Positions 15,735-26,867 of a stretch of DNA of 33,339 nt are shown one piece after another. The position numbers and the translations under genes were made by a program. Every line of letters begins with the position of its first letter. Position 1 is the first letter of the stretch. Location of the stretch: contig VBGJ01000031.1 of NCBI GenBank assembly GCA_005880445.1, positions 1 through 33,339 of the forward strand. Reading direction: 5' to 3'. The notes beneath the pieces were generated by a model. That model was not told the DNA's origin. It ran no database searches and worked only from the letters and a program-made list of their open reading frames with translations. The DNA comes from Chloroflexota bacterium. GTDB taxonomy: Bacteria; Chloroflexota; Dormibacteria; Aeolococcales; Aeolococcaceae.

Positions 15735-16148
15735 CTAGGGGGGTTCCCACCAAGCATCCGGCTCACCGCCCCATGCCGGATCGCGGTGCGCGGCGCGCAC
15801 CACCGTCTTGATGTTCCCACGAACGTTGAAGTCTCCCACGACCTCGCAGTATCGCGGCGCCATCGCCGTGACGAGATCCGTCAGCACCGAGTTCACCACG
15901 TCTTCGTGGTACACGTGCCGGTCGCGAAAGGCGTTGATGTACAGCTTCAGCGACTTCAGCTCCACGCAGCGTGGCCCCGGCACGTAGCGCACGCGCAGCG
16001 TGGCGAAGTCGGGAAAGCCCGAGCGGGGGCACAGGCACGTGAACTCGGGAATCGTGAACTGGATGGTGTAGTCGCGTTCGGGCGTGCGATTGTCGAAGAC
16101 CTCGAGCTTCGCCTCACGGATGGCGCGCTCGCCGTACAGCTCGCTCAT
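15735..16148 (-). CDS. queF: NADPH-dependent 7-cyano-7-deazaguanine (preQ0) reductase
   Basis: 137 residues, the short unimodular form. It reduces the nitrile of preQ0 to the amine preQ1 in queuosine tRNA modification. The thioimide-forming nucleophile is Cys40 in FTCLCPRSGFPDFA (usually TGQPDF; here SGFPDF), the general acid is Asp47, and the hallmark ELKSLKLYINAFRDR follows with the substrate Glu63. Its ATG overlaps the stop of the transporter gene by four bases, so the two form a translationally coupled pair devoted to queuosine precursors. No queCDE or tgt genes are in the window. Confidence 0.95.
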   Translation of the reverse strand: MSELYGERAIREAKLEVFDNRTPERDYTIQFTIPEFTCLCPRSGFPDFATLRVRYVPGPRCVELKSLKLYINAFRDRHVYHEDVVNSVLTDLVTAMAPRYCEVVGDFNVRGNIKTVVRAAHRDPAWGGEPDAWWEPP

Positions 16149-16867
16149 CGTGCAGGACCTCGCACGAGCGTGCGCAGCGCCGTCATCGGGACCGGCGCAA
16201 AGGATGTGTTGCGGTCGTACGTGTCGATGCCCTCGGCGCGCTTGAGGAACGTGACGATCGCATACGTCACGGGCGTCGCCAGGATCTCATACAGCACCTT
16301 GACGACCCAGAGGTCGCGAATGATCACGAGCAGCAACGACCAGGGCTGTGTGCCTGCGAACGCGATGGAGATGAACACCACGCTGTCGACCCCCTGGCCG
16401 GCCAGCGTCGAGCCGATGGTGCGCACCCAGAGGAACCGTCCGTTGGTGGCGACCTTGAGCCGCGCCAGCACGAAGGCGTTGAGGAACTCACCCAGCAGGT
16501 ACGCGATCAGCGAGGCGAGCACGAGTCGCGGGGTCTCGCCGAGTACGCGCGCGTACGCGGCTTGGTCGGTGTAGTGGGTGTTCGCCGGGATGGCGATGGC
16601 AGCGGCGATGAAGAGCACGACGACGATGTTGGCCAGGAACCCCGTCCAGATCACCGCGCGAGCCACCCGGTATCCCCACACCTCTGTGAGCACGTCGCCG
16701 AACAGATACGCGAGCGGGAAGATGACGATCGCGGCAGGCACCGTCAGCGGCCCGACATTCGCCACCTTGACCGCGATGATGTTCGACGTCACCAGGGTGG
16801 CGACGAAGAGCGCCGCAACGGCGAGCAGGAGAGGACTCGGAGCGCGAGTTGGTGTGGCCGGCCGCAT
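16145..16867 (-). CDS. Queuosine precursor transporter, YhhQ/QPTR (DUF165) family
   Basis: 240 residues from ATG 16867, six or seven membrane segments. VTSNIIAVK near the start, FPLAYLFGDVLTEVWGY, GEFLNAFVLA, GSTLAGQGVDSVVFI and KVLYEILATPVTY are the conserved blocks of this family, which brings preQ0, preQ1 or queuine across the cytoplasmic membrane. A longer start at 16909 would add 14 residues; ATG 16867 is preferred because a TACCCT box lies eight bases before it and homologues begin near the first membrane segment. Coupling to queF (overlap 16145-16148) suggests that preQ0 is salvaged and then reduced. Confidence 0.92.
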   Translation of the reverse strand: MRPATPTRAPSPLLLAVAALFVATLVTSNIIAVKVANVGPLTVPAAIVIFPLAYLFGDVLTEVWGYRVARAVIWTGFLANIVVVLFIAAAIAIPANTHYTDQAAYARVLGETPRLVLASLIAYLLGEFLNAFVLARLKVATNGRFLWVRTIGSTLAGQGVDSVVFISIAFAGTQPWSLLLVIIRDLWVVKVLYEILATPVTYAIVTFLKRAEGIDTYDRNTSFAPVPMTALRTLVRGPAR

Positions 16868-16903
16868 GCCGCCCAAGGGTAGTGGGCGGGTGGGCTTCTC
16901 GCA

Positions 16904-16930
16904 CCCCACCGAAGCTTCGCTTCGCCGGGG
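16904..16930 (-). terminator. Hairpin downstream of clpB
   Basis: On the minus strand CCCCGGCGAAGC, a GAA loop and GCTTCGGTGGGG form a twelve-position stem with one G-T wobble and one mismatch, ten bases after the clpB stop. There is no T run. It could end the clpB transcript or mark a boundary before the transporter gene. Confidence 0.4.
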
Positions 16931-16939
16931 ACCCCGCTT

Positions 16940-19570
<2,631 letters not shown>

Positions 19571-19600
19571 GAACTGGTGATACCGCCGCCGGTTCGCGGC

Positions 19601-19607
19601 TAATCTA
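19601..19607. promoter_or_regulatory. Overlapping divergent -10 boxes of dacA (+) and clpB (-)
   Basis: The seven bases TAATCTA read TAATCT on the plus strand, seven bases before dacA ATG 19614, and TAGATT on the minus strand, pointing at clpB with a leader of about 25 bases. If both are used, the two polymerases would exclude each other. No clear -35 boxes were found. Confidence 0.4.
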
Positions 19608-19613
19608 CGGGCG

Positions 19614-20660
19614 ATGCACGTCCGCCTTTCCCGGTGGCGGCTCGCCGGGATCGGCGCCGCCGTGGTCGTTCTGGCCCTGGCGGCGCTCCTCACCCTGAGG
19701 AGCGGCTCCACGCCCGCGGTGACGGCTGCCGGCGCCTCCTTCGCGTCCGGCCGCACGGTGACCGATCTCGCCCGTGCGCCGTGGTACGGCCTCCGGCTGC
19801 TCATCGATCCGCTCCGCTTCAGCGAGCCCCCCGAGCCGGCGCGCAGCCAGCCGCGCATCGACGCGGAGGCGGGCATCCTGGTCGACCTCGACGCGCGCAC
19901 GGTGCTCTGGCAGCACAACGCGCACGAAGAGCTGGCCCCCGCGAGCACGATCAAGCTGCTCACGGCGATGGTCGTGCTGGAGAACTACCGACCAGACGCT
20001 CTGATCACGGTCACCCAGGATGCGCTGGGTCAGGCCGGCGACGAGACCAAGATGTACCTGAAGGCGGGGGACCGGATGACCGTTGCGGAGCTCCTCACCG
20101 GACTGCTGACGGTCAGCGCCAACGACGCCGCGGACGCGCTGGCGGTCGACACGGTGGGCACCGAGCGCTTCGTGGCTGCGATGAACGGACAGGCCGCCGC
20201 GCTGGGACTGCACCAGACCCACGCCACCTCACCGGTGGGGCTCGACGACCCGCTGATGCACTCGTCGGCGTACGACCTCGCCGTGCTCGCCGGCATCGAC
20301 GTGACGCAGTGGCCTCTGGTGCGGCAGATCGTCGGCACGCGATACGCGGTGATCCCGGGGACCGCGGTCCACGGCACGTTCTACATGACCAACCTCAACC
20401 TGCTGCTCAGCATGTACCCGGCGGCGACAGGCCTCAAGACCGGCTACACGGGCAATGCGGGCAGCTGCCTGGTGGGCATGGCGGCGCGCAACGGACATCA
20501 CCTGATCAGCGTGGTGCTCAACTCTTCTGCGTACATCTACTCGCAGACGCGCAAGCTGCTCGACTGGGGCTTCGTGCAGGACGGATTGCCCACCCAGCTG
20601 CCAACGCCGTCGCCGTCGCCGTCACACGCGCCGCCTGCGTCTGCGTCACCGCATCACTGA
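19614..20660 (+). CDS. dacA: D-alanyl-D-alanine carboxypeptidase (low-molecular-mass PBP)
   Basis: 348 residues. Removes the terminal D-Ala of peptidoglycan pentapeptides outside the membrane. A signal anchor occupies about residues 8-30 ([19 protein letters not shown]). The penicillin-binding triad is complete: S111-T-I-K114, S168-A-N170 and K275-T-G277. The C-terminus is a Pro/Ser/Ala-rich tail without the usual long beta domain or amphipathic anchor helix, so the protein is probably held by its N-terminal segment. A TAATCT box seven bases before ATG suggests a leaderless message. The next gene starts directly after its TGA. Confidence 0.92.
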   Translation: MHVRLSRWRLAGIGAAVVVLALAALLTLRSGSTPAVTAAGASFASGRTVTDLARAPWYGLRLLIDPLRFSEPPEPARSQPRIDAEAGILVDLDARTVLWQHNAHEELAPASTIKLLTAMVVLENYRPDALITVTQDALGQAGDETKMYLKAGDRMTVAELLTGLLTVSANDAADALAVDTVGTERFVAAMNGQAAALGLHQTHATSPVGLDDPLMHSSAYDLAVLAGIDVTQWPLVRQIVGTRYAVIPGTAVHGTFYMTNLNLLLSMYPAATGLKTGYTGNAGSCLVGMAARNGHHLISVVLNSSAYIYSQTRKLLDWGFVQDGLPTQLPTPSPSPSHAPPASASPHH

Positions 20661-21401
20661 ATGCGCCTCACCGTGTTCGGCAGCGGCGACGCGTTCAGCG
20701 GCTGCGGCTGCAACGCAGCCTACGGCATCGACTCGTCGGTGCTCGTCGACTGCGGTGCGCCGGTGCCGGCGATGTCGCGGCGCGCGGCGTTCGACCTGCG
20801 CACGCTGCGCCTGGTGCTGGTCACACACTTCCACGCCGACCACACGTTCATGCTTCCGATCGTGCTCGGCGCGGTCGCGGTCACCGCTGAGCTCGAGCGT
20901 CCCGATCTGACCATCGCGGGACCTTCCGGCATCCGCGAGTACGTGCTCCGGCTCGTCGGCGACGGGTACGGCTCGCACATGCAGGAGTTGATCGCAGAGC
21001 GCGTGTCGCCCAGGTTCGTGACGCTGCAGGACGGGAGCGACGAGCAGCTGCAGGGGTATCGGGTGCGCGCGCACAGCGTCGTGCACAGCCTGGGACCTTC
21101 GCTCGCGTACGCGATCAGCGACACGGGCGGCGCCACCGTCGGGTTCAGCGGTGACTCGACGCTGTGCCCCGGCCTGCACCGCGCGATCAACGGATGCGAC
21201 CTGTTCGTCTGCGAGTGCACCGGGTGGGACGGGCCGGTGCCCGGTGGTCACATGTGGCGTGACGAGGTCGCGTCGCTGGTCGCGACGTACCCGGCGACCA
21301 CCTTCGTCCTCAGCCATCTTGCCGAGCGGCGCACGCTTCCCGGGGCGCTCATCGCGCACGACCTGCTGTCGCTGGACGTCGTCGCCGGCGACCGCGCCTG
21401 A
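20661..21401 (+). CDS. Metallo-beta-lactamase-fold hydrolase
   Basis: 246 residues. The zinc motif HxHxDH is present as H56-F-H58-A-D60-H61, with SGDST near 156 supplying the bridging Asp and SHLAERR the last His. The general layout (RLTVFGSGDAF start, GFSGDS) is that of the RNase Z/phosphodiesterase-like branch rather than of beta-lactamases. The substrate is unknown; calling it RNase Z would be over-reach because the exosite cannot be seen. Its ATG immediately follows the dacA stop with no spacer, so expression is probably coupled to dacA. It is convergent with the transglutaminase gene, four bases away. Confidence 0.85.
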   Translation: MRLTVFGSGDAFSGCGCNAAYGIDSSVLVDCGAPVPAMSRRAAFDLRTLRLVLVTHFHADHTFMLPIVLGAVAVTAELERPDLTIAGPSGIREYVLRLVGDGYGSHMQELIAERVSPRFVTLQDGSDEQLQGYRVRAHSVVHSLGPSLAYAISDTGGATVGFSGDSTLCPGLHRAINGCDLFVCECTGWDGPVPGGHMWRDEVASLVATYPATTFVLSHLAERRTLPGALIAHDLLSLDVVAGDRA

Positions 21402-21405
21402 CGAG

Positions 21406-23694
21406 TCAGACGGGCGAGACGCGGCGGCCGGACGCGAGGATGGATCGCGGCGCCGCGGCGAGGATGCGGCGCCACAGGGTGAGCGCGCGATGCGCTGCCA
21501 CACCGTCCACGCCCTCGGGCGAGAACTCGTAGCGTCCCATCAGCGAGGCGAGCTCGCGCAGCGCGGAAGCCACGCGCGGCACCGCGGCTGCGACTCGATT
21601 CGCATACTCGCGATGCGTCTCACCCGGACGGCGGGGCATGCCCCGCGCGATGCCCAGCGTTTCGAGCCGTCGCCAGGCGCCGCGCGGCGACCGGGGTCCG
21701 AGCAGCCACATACCGTAGCCGAGCACGAGCAGGAGCACCGCTCCGGCTATGGCACCGAGCACCGTGAGCGGGGACGGCCCGGTGGCACCCTTCGGCGTCG
21801 CGCCACCGCCCGCCGGCGGCGCCTCACCGAAGCCGAGCTTGAACGAAGGCCCTGGCGTCGCCGGTGCCGTCGTCGTGGGGGGTGCGACCGCCGCCGCTGC
21901 CGTACCGCGCGCGAACGGGACGTAGTTGCCGGCCGACGACGGTGGGGTCGGCTCGAACGGAATCCATCCGTATCCAGGGAAGTACGCCTCCACCCACGTG
22001 TGCGCGTCGCTGGTGGTCACCACCTGCTGACGCACGCCGTGACGGCCGCCGGTCTGGCTCTGCGTGACGCCCGGACCGTAGCCGCTCACCAGGCGCGTGG
22101 GGATGCCGAGGCTGCGAAGCATCGCTCCCATCGATGAGGCGAAGTACTGGCAGTACCCCGCGTGGCTCACAGTCAGGAAGTAGACGATCGGCCACTCGCC
22201 GTCCGGAACGGTCGGCGGAGCCAGGGTGTATGCGAAGAATCGTGGATTGCGCAGGTGCGACTCGATCGCACTCGCCGCGTCGTACGCATTCGTGGTGCCG
22301 GCGGTCCACTCCTTCGCGAGCCGCGTGATCACATCGGCGCCACCGGTGTCGTCACGCTGGAAGTTCGTGTACTCCAGGAGAAACGGCGGATACTTCGTGC
22401 CCGCCTGCCGCAGCTGACCGGCCGACGCGGTCGGAATCAGCGCGGTGGTGCGCACCTGCGTGCCCGTGCTGATACCGATGTCCATCTGCAGGCTGTCGAC
22501 GGTGAGCAGTGACCCTGGGCGACTCGTATCGATGAGACCGAACGCGATGCCGCTGCGGTCTACGGCGTTCGGCTCACCCGCGAACACCGCGTAGCTGGTC
22601 TGCCCTGTGGCGCCGGGCTGCAAGACGATGTTCGCCTGCACGGCCACCTCGCCGGCGCCGACGCCGCCGTCGGCGAGGCTGCGATCACGCGGCAGGTTGC
22701 CTCCCTTGAAGTGCAGCCCGCCGAACCCGATGTTCTGCAGCGTCCCGCTCCCCTCGTCCGGGAACCAGTTCCCGGCCAGGAACTGGGTGTCGTTGATCAC
22801 GCGCAGGTAGACGGGCGCGTTGGTGTTGACCGTGTACGCGAGAACCTGATGCGGCTGGCTCACCAGCGCACCGCCGGGTACGGTCGCGCCCGCGAACTGA
22901 ATCGCGCCCGCTCCACTGAGGCGGCCCGCGCCCTGCCCGGTCGTTCCGCCGCCGCCACCTGGAAAGAAGCGCGAGGAGATGTCCGCGGTGGAGAACGGCG
23001 GGATCAGCAGCGCGGCCACGGTGAGCAGGACCGCCGCAGCAGCCACGCTCACCGCGAAGCGCGTGCGCATGCCGGGCAGCGGTGGCACGCGCTGCCTTGT
23101 CCATCGCGCCTGCAGCGCGTCGAGGTGCGCGCCCGCGACCACCACGAGCGAGAGGCACACCGCGATCGCCTCGGGGAGCGCGACATTGTTCGGACTCTTC
23201 GTGTTGAGGACATTTATGGCGAGAACTGCGTACAGTGGGAGCACCGCCAGCACCCCACGGAACTCGCGCAGCGCCATCCACGCGAGCCAGTACCCGCAGA
23301 GCCAGAGCACCGCGCACAGACCGACGATGAACGGCCAGTCCGACGAGGCGCCGAGACCGCCCAGCAGCGCCGCGAGATACCGGCCGACCACGTGACCGGC
23401 GGAGCTCACGCCGTCGTACGGCATGGCGCCCAGCGTGGTGGGCACGATCGCCGCCAGGGCGAGAACCGGTGCAAGCACGAGCGTCACGATGCGCGGCACG
23501 CGTGCCTGCGCCAGCAGCGCGCCCTCCACCGCGGCGGCAACCGCCACCACCACCGCGCCGCCCCCGCTGCTGACCCAGCCTCCCGAGAGCACCGCCCACG
23601 CGACCGCGGCCATCAGCGCGGCGCAGATGACGCCACCCGTGAGCGGCCACGGCGCCACCACCCGAAGCGACGGACGCGCCGGGGCGAGCTGCAT
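21406..23694 (-). CDS. Membrane transglutaminase-like protein (TgpA/DUF3488 type)
   Basis: 762 residues from ATG 23694; the frame is open further upstream, but that part is antisense shadow of the DUF58 gene. Seven or so membrane segments fill about 10-230. A large extracytoplasmic part follows with the transglutaminase core: AGYCQYFASSMG (Cys about 515), SDAHTWVEAYFPG (His about 567) and GWIPFEPTPP, where the acid is Glu rather than the common Asp. Another membrane segment near 630 (VLGAIAGAVLLLVLGYGMWL) precedes a cytosolic DUF4129-like end. It sits third in the classical moxR-DUF58-transglutaminase order. The in vivo substrate is unknown; a cell-envelope role is generally proposed. Confidence 0.88.
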   Translation of the reverse strand: MQLAPARPSLRVVAPWPLTGGVICAALMAAVAWAVLSGGWVSSGGGAVVVAVAAAVEGALLAQARVPRIVTLVLAPVLALAAIVPTTLGAMPYDGVSSAGHVVGRYLAALLGGLGASSDWPFIVGLCAVLWLCGYWLAWMALREFRGVLAVLPLYAVLAINVLNTKSPNNVALPEAIAVCLSLVVVAGAHLDALQARWTRQRVPPLPGMRTRFAVSVAAAAVLLTVAALLIPPFSTADISSRFFPGGGGGTTGQGAGRLSGAGAIQFAGATVPGGALVSQPHQVLAYTVNTNAPVYLRVINDTQFLAGNWFPDEGSGTLQNIGFGGLHFKGGNLPRDRSLADGGVGAGEVAVQANIVLQPGATGQTSYAVFAGEPNAVDRSGIAFGLIDTSRPGSLLTVDSLQMDIGISTGTQVRTTALIPTASAGQLRQAGTKYPPFLLEYTNFQRDDTGGADVITRLAKEWTAGTTNAYDAASAIESHLRNPRFFAYTLAPPTVPDGEWPIVYFLTVSHAGYCQYFASSMGAMLRSLGIPTRLVSGYGPGVTQSQTGGRHGVRQQVVTTSDAHTWVEAYFPGYGWIPFEPTPPSSAGNYVPFARGTAAAAVAPPTTTAPATPGPSFKLGFGEAPPAGGGATPKGATGPSPLTVLGAIAGAVLLLVLGYGMWLLGPRSPRGAWRRLETLGIARGMPRRPGETHREYANRVAAAVPRVASALRELASLMGRYEFSPEGVDGVAAHRALTLWRRILAAAPRSILASGRRVSPV

Positions 23695-23708
23695 GCGCGC
23701 GGGTCCGG

Positions 23709-24902
23709 TCAGCCGGCCGCGGACACGGGATGGCCGGCGCTGAGCACGTCGCCGCGGCGAACCAGCCACCAATCGAGCGCCAGCCGCCACGCTGCCGGGA
23801 CACGCAGCGCATGACCTGGTGCCCCGAAGCTCGTCGGTTCCACGAAGATGCAGAGGTGGCGCTGACCGCGGGTGGACGTGTCGACCAGCGCCTCCACCCA
23901 TTCGGAATTGCGGTTCGACGTGATGACGATCAGCGCGCCGCGGCCGCGCCAGCCTTCGCCATGCCTGCGGATGGTGTCGGCAAGAGGGACGGTGCCGTCG
24001 TCACGCGCGAGGGCGAGGTACTCGAGGATGCGCAGGCGTTGCGTCTCGCCGCGACCGGCGCCGAATGCGGTGCCGTCATGGTCGTTGGTGACCAAGCCGA
24101 CCGCCTGCGAGCGCCGCAGCGCGCCGTGGCACACCGATCCGGCGATGGACACCGCGTATTCGAGCGATGACTCGGTGCCGCGCCCTGCGTGCATGCCGCG
24201 CTGCAGATCGAGCATGACGAGCAGGTCCGCGCTCTGTCCCGTGTCGAAGACGCGGCTCATCAGCTGGCCGGTGCGCGCCGTGGAGCGCCAGTGGATGCGT
24301 GACAGACCGTCGGTGGGCGCGTAGTCGCGAATCGTCGAGACGTCGGGCGGCACATCGACGGGGCGGCCACGGCGCACGTCGGCGAGGCTGCTCCCGCTCC
24401 ATTGCGGAATCACGTTGGGAAGCGCGTGGATCGCCGGGTACACGAGCACCTCGGTCTCGCCGGCGACCCGTACGCGCCGGGGGAACAGCCCGAATGGGTC
24501 GCCGAGCCGCGCCTCCAGCGGGCCGAACACGTGCCGGCCGCGCCGCGTGAATGTTCCGCGCGCGGTCCACGAGACGCTGCCTCCCGCCGACAACGAGAAC
24601 GCGCGACCCGGTGCGTAGCCTTCGAGACGGCTGCGGTCGGACACCTCGCAGTACGGCAGACGCAACCCGCTCGTGTTGTGCGCGGTGAACGTCTCCTCGA
24701 ACGGCTCGCCCATCATGTATGAGCCTCCCGGCGACTCGCGCGTGACACGGATCCGGCGCGCCAGCGAGCGCGACCAGAAGAACGCGACCACCAGCAGCAG
24801 CACCAGCACGTATGCGAGCGTGTACGCAAGACGCACACCGGTGATGCCCGCGAAGAACGCGAGCACCGCGACGCACGTGATCAACGGGACTCTGGCGGTC
24901 AT
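23709..24902 (-). CDS. DUF58 domain membrane protein
   Basis: 397 residues. Two membrane segments at the N-terminus (about 5-45) are followed by a beta-rich part and the DUF58 signature STIRDYAPTDGLSRIHW near 200, then a von Willebrand factor A-like domain (ADLLVMLDLQRGM; GALIVITSNRNS). DUF58 proteins are encoded with MoxR ATPases and are thought to be MoxR partners. Ten bases separate it from moxR and 14 from the transglutaminase gene, so all three are one operon. Confidence 0.88.
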   Translation of the reverse strand: MTARVPLITCVAVLAFFAGITGVRLAYTLAYVLVLLLVVAFFWSRSLARRIRVTRESPGGSYMMGEPFEETFTAHNTSGLRLPYCEVSDRSRLEGYAPGRAFSLSAGGSVSWTARGTFTRRGRHVFGPLEARLGDPFGLFPRRVRVAGETEVLVYPAIHALPNVIPQWSGSSLADVRRGRPVDVPPDVSTIRDYAPTDGLSRIHWRSTARTGQLMSRVFDTGQSADLLVMLDLQRGMHAGRGTESSLEYAVSIAGSVCHGALRRSQAVGLVTNDHDGTAFGAGRGETQRLRILEYLALARDDGTVPLADTIRRHGEGWRGRGALIVITSNRNSEWVEALVDTSTRGQRHLCIFVEPTSFGAPGHALRVPAAWRLALDWWLVRRGDVLSAGHPVSAAG

Positions 24903-24912
24903 CCGGCTTGCC

Positions 24913-25869
24913 TCACGCCAGCTGGCGGCCCGCCATCGGCACTGCCTCGGTCGCCATCACCTCTTCGACGATGGCGGCCGGCGTCAAACCGCGAAGCTCC
25001 GCGTTCGGACGCACCACGACGCGGTGCGCGAGCACGTGTGGCGCGACACTCTTGATGTCGTCGGGCAGCACGAAGTCCCGTCCGCTGACCGCGGCCCGAG
25101 CCTGCCCAGCGTGCAGCAGACCGAGCGCACCACGCGGCGATGCACCGAGCGCGACGTCGGGATGCTCGCGCGTGCGCTGCACCAGGCGGACGCAGTATTC
25201 CTTGAGCGACGTGTCGCAGTACACCGCGCGGCACGCGTCCTGCGCCTCCCTGATGTCCGCGCCCGACGCCACCGCCTGCAGGTCCGGCAGCGGGCTCTCC
25301 GCCTGAAACCTGTCGAGCATCGCCACTTCCTGGTCGCCGGGCAGGTATCCCAAGCGCACCTTGAGCAGGAAGCGGTCGACCTGCGCCTCGGGCAACGGGA
25401 ACGTGCCTCCGAGCTCGATGGGATTCTGGGTGGCGAGCACGATGAACGGCTCCGGCAGGGGATGCGTGGTGCCGTCGACCGTCACCTGCCCCTCCTCCAT
25501 CGCTTCCAGCAGCGCCGACTGCGTCTTGGGTGTCGCGCGATTGATCTCATCGGCGAGCATCACCTGCGCGAAGATGGGGCCGCGGCGAAACTCGAACGTG
25601 CGCTCCTGCGGGTTGTAGACGCTGACGCCGGTCACGTCGCCGGGAAGCAGATCCGGGGTGAACTGCACGCGCTCGAAGGAGCACCCCGACGCGCGCGCCA
25701 TCGCCTTCGCCAGCATGGTCTTGCCGGTGCCGGGCACGTCCTCGATCAGGATGTGCCCGCGGCAGAAGAGCGCGATGATGCACAGCTCGACCTCCGCCTC
25801 CTTGCCGACGATGACCGTGCCGACGCTGGTGAGAAGACGCCGGGCCATCCCCTGGACGTCGAGGCTCAT
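24913..25869 (-). CDS. MoxR-family AAA+ ATPase
   Basis: 318 residues. Cytosolic ATPase of the MoxR clade, proposed to act as a chaperone for maturation of partner complexes. Walker A is EDVPGTGKT with Lys50, Walker B is LADEINRATPKTQSALLEAM, and the sensor region is FIVLATQNPIELGGTFPLPEAQ, a MoxR trademark. ATG 25869 is chosen over the longer frame because AGGAG lies six to seven bases upstream and the protein then begins at a helix before the ATPase. A TATACT box about 50 bases upstream is a likely -10. Confidence 0.93.
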   Translation of the reverse strand: MSLDVQGMARRLLTSVGTVIVGKEAEVELCIIALFCRGHILIEDVPGTGKTMLAKAMARASGCSFERVQFTPDLLPGDVTGVSVYNPQERTFEFRRGPIFAQVMLADEINRATPKTQSALLEAMEEGQVTVDGTTHPLPEPFIVLATQNPIELGGTFPLPEAQVDRFLLKVRLGYLPGDQEVAMLDRFQAESPLPDLQAVASGADIREAQDACRAVYCDTSLKEYCVRLVQRTREHPDVALGASPRGALGLLHAGQARAAVSGRDFVLPDDIKSVAPHVLAHRVVVRPNAELRGLTPAAIVEEVMATEAVPMAGRQLA

Positions 25870-25920
25870 GGCGGGCTCCTGCGATCTCCGGCCGAAATGG
25901 CCGGGCTTGGCTCGGTTCCG

Positions 25921-25926
25921 AGTATA
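25921..25926 (-). promoter_or_regulatory. -10 box of the moxR-DUF58-transglutaminase operon
   Basis: TATACT on the minus strand, 51 bases before ATG 25869, with an AGGAG ribosome site between. No clear -35 box. Confidence 0.4.
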
Positions 25927-26027
25927 GGCGCCCGCCAGCGCGACCCCGGCATCTCCGGACGCCGGGCCGAACGACACAAGCGCACCAAAGGTGGTGTATA
26001 ACGAGACCGGCGCTTGCAGGCGCTTAG

Positions 26028-26040
26028 TAGCACACTGCTA
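26028..26040. promoter_or_regulatory. Perfect inverted repeat at the promoter of the HTH gene
   Basis: TAGCA-CAC-TGCTA. It overlaps the first bases of a TATACG box (26039-26044), with TTGCAG (26014-26019) as a possible -35 at a 19-base spacing. A dyad in this position is typical of an autoregulatory operator; the regulator encoded 25 bases downstream is the obvious candidate. Confidence 0.4.
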
Positions 26041-26064
26041 TACGCTGGTCGGAGGAGGAAGCGG

Positions 26065-26322
26065 GTGGCCGAGGCCGATGAGGAAATCCTCACAACCGGC
26101 GAAGCCGCGGCTCTATGCGGGGTGTCCCGTTCGACATTGCGGCGCGCCGTGGCTCAGGGACATCTTCGCGCGTGGCACACGCCGGGAAAGCATTTGCGCT
26201 TCACGCGGTCAGCTTGCGTGGACTTCGCGCGATCGCTGGGCAGAGTCGACCTGATCGGTCAGCCGTACGCGCGCGAGGGCATGTCACCCGCGCAGTCAGC
26301 GGAGTCGGCGCTGCCCCGCTGA
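26065..26322 (+). CDS. Small MerR/excisionase-type helix-turn-helix protein (BldC-like)
   Basis: 85 residues from GTG 26065, chosen because GGAGGAGGAA lies just upstream and the domain starts soon after. ILTTGEAAALCGVSRSTLRR is the DNA-binding helix-turn-helix, and GHLRAWHTPGKHLRFTRS is the wing with the Pro-Gly-x-H-x-R/L-x-F pattern seen in HTH_17/BldC proteins. There is no effector or integrase part. It stands alone, divergent from moxR, so it is more likely a small regulator than a phage excisionase. A TAGCA/TGCTA dyad at its promoter could be its own binding site. Confidence 0.85.
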   Translation: MAEADEEILTTGEAAALCGVSRSTLRRAVAQGHLRAWHTPGKHLRFTRSACVDFARSLGRVDLIGQPYAREGMSPAQSAESALPR

Positions 26323-26328
26323 CGCCGG

Positions 26329-26790
26329 TCAGCGCTTCCCGGACAGGAGCCCGCCGACCGAGCCTCCGAACAGGGCGAGCAGATCGCCGGTGAGCAGGTT
26401 TCCCATGTTCATGGGGCCCAGGTCGACCAGCCGGTGCCCGCCCGCGTTGATCGAGGTGGACACCACCTGAGCCTCCTGCAGGAACTGGTACAGCGCACCC
26501 CACACGATGAAGCCGACGGCGACGACGCACCCCTGGTAGAGGCCGAAGCGCCCCGCCTTGCGCGCGGCCAGCCACCCGCCCGCGATCACCGAGAGCAGCG
26601 TGGCCACCCCGACGATGCCGCCGTCGGCCGATTGCGCCCCGCTCGAGCCGAAGGCAACGTTGGCGATGAAGTTGCCGAGGTTGCTCAGCAGCAGCAGGAT
26701 CGCCTCACCGGCAAGCAGCCCGACGGCGCACCAACCCCAGGCAATGGTCCTGCCCGTTTGCTCCGGCGCGGCAGGCTGGGGCGTGGCCAT
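26329..26790 (-). CDS. Four-segment membrane protein of unknown function
   Basis: 153 residues with membrane segments about 18-50, 58-76, 84-104 and 128-148 (WGWCAVGLLAGEAILLLLSN; GIVGVATLLSVIAGGWLAA; GCVVAVGFIVWGALYQFL; LTGDLLALFGGSVGGLLSG). No family is recognised with confidence. The N-terminus is a short Pro/Ala-rich cytosolic tail. It is convergent with the HTH gene, six bases apart, and divergent from the large membrane protein at 26868. Confidence 0.7.
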   Translation of the reverse strand: MATPQPAAPEQTGRTIAWGWCAVGLLAGEAILLLLSNLGNFIANVAFGSSGAQSADGGIVGVATLLSVIAGGWLAARKAGRFGLYQGCVVAVGFIVWGALYQFLQEAQVVSTSINAGGHRLVDLGPMNMGNLLTGDLLALFGGSVGGLLSGKR

Positions 26791-26854
26791 CGCGGCGAGT
26801 ATACGAAGCTGTCGCCAGCCGGCCGCGGGGCCGATCGCGCGCGAACGGGACGGA

Positions 26855-26860
26855 TAGCCT
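26855..26860 (+). promoter_or_regulatory. Leaderless-type -10 box before the gene at 26868
   Basis: TAGCCT ends seven bases before ATG 26868; no Shine-Dalgarno sequence is present. Confidence 0.4.
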
Positions 26861-26867
26861 GCGTACG

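Noticed and set aside
16868-16939. preQ1 riboswitch before the queuosine transporter gene
   Set aside because: The gap of about 70 bases is filled by a hairpin that fits a clpB 3' end; no preQ1 aptamer core was seen.
19571-19963. N-terminal extension of ClpB to 1007 residues
   Set aside because: The extra 131 residues are Ser/Arg-rich antisense of dacA; ClpB homologues begin at the [13 protein letters not shown] block.
20601-20650. Short tandem repeat at the end of dacA
   Set aside because: The cgtcgc-type repeat simply encodes a Pro-Ser-rich tail; too short and irregular to call as a repeat element.
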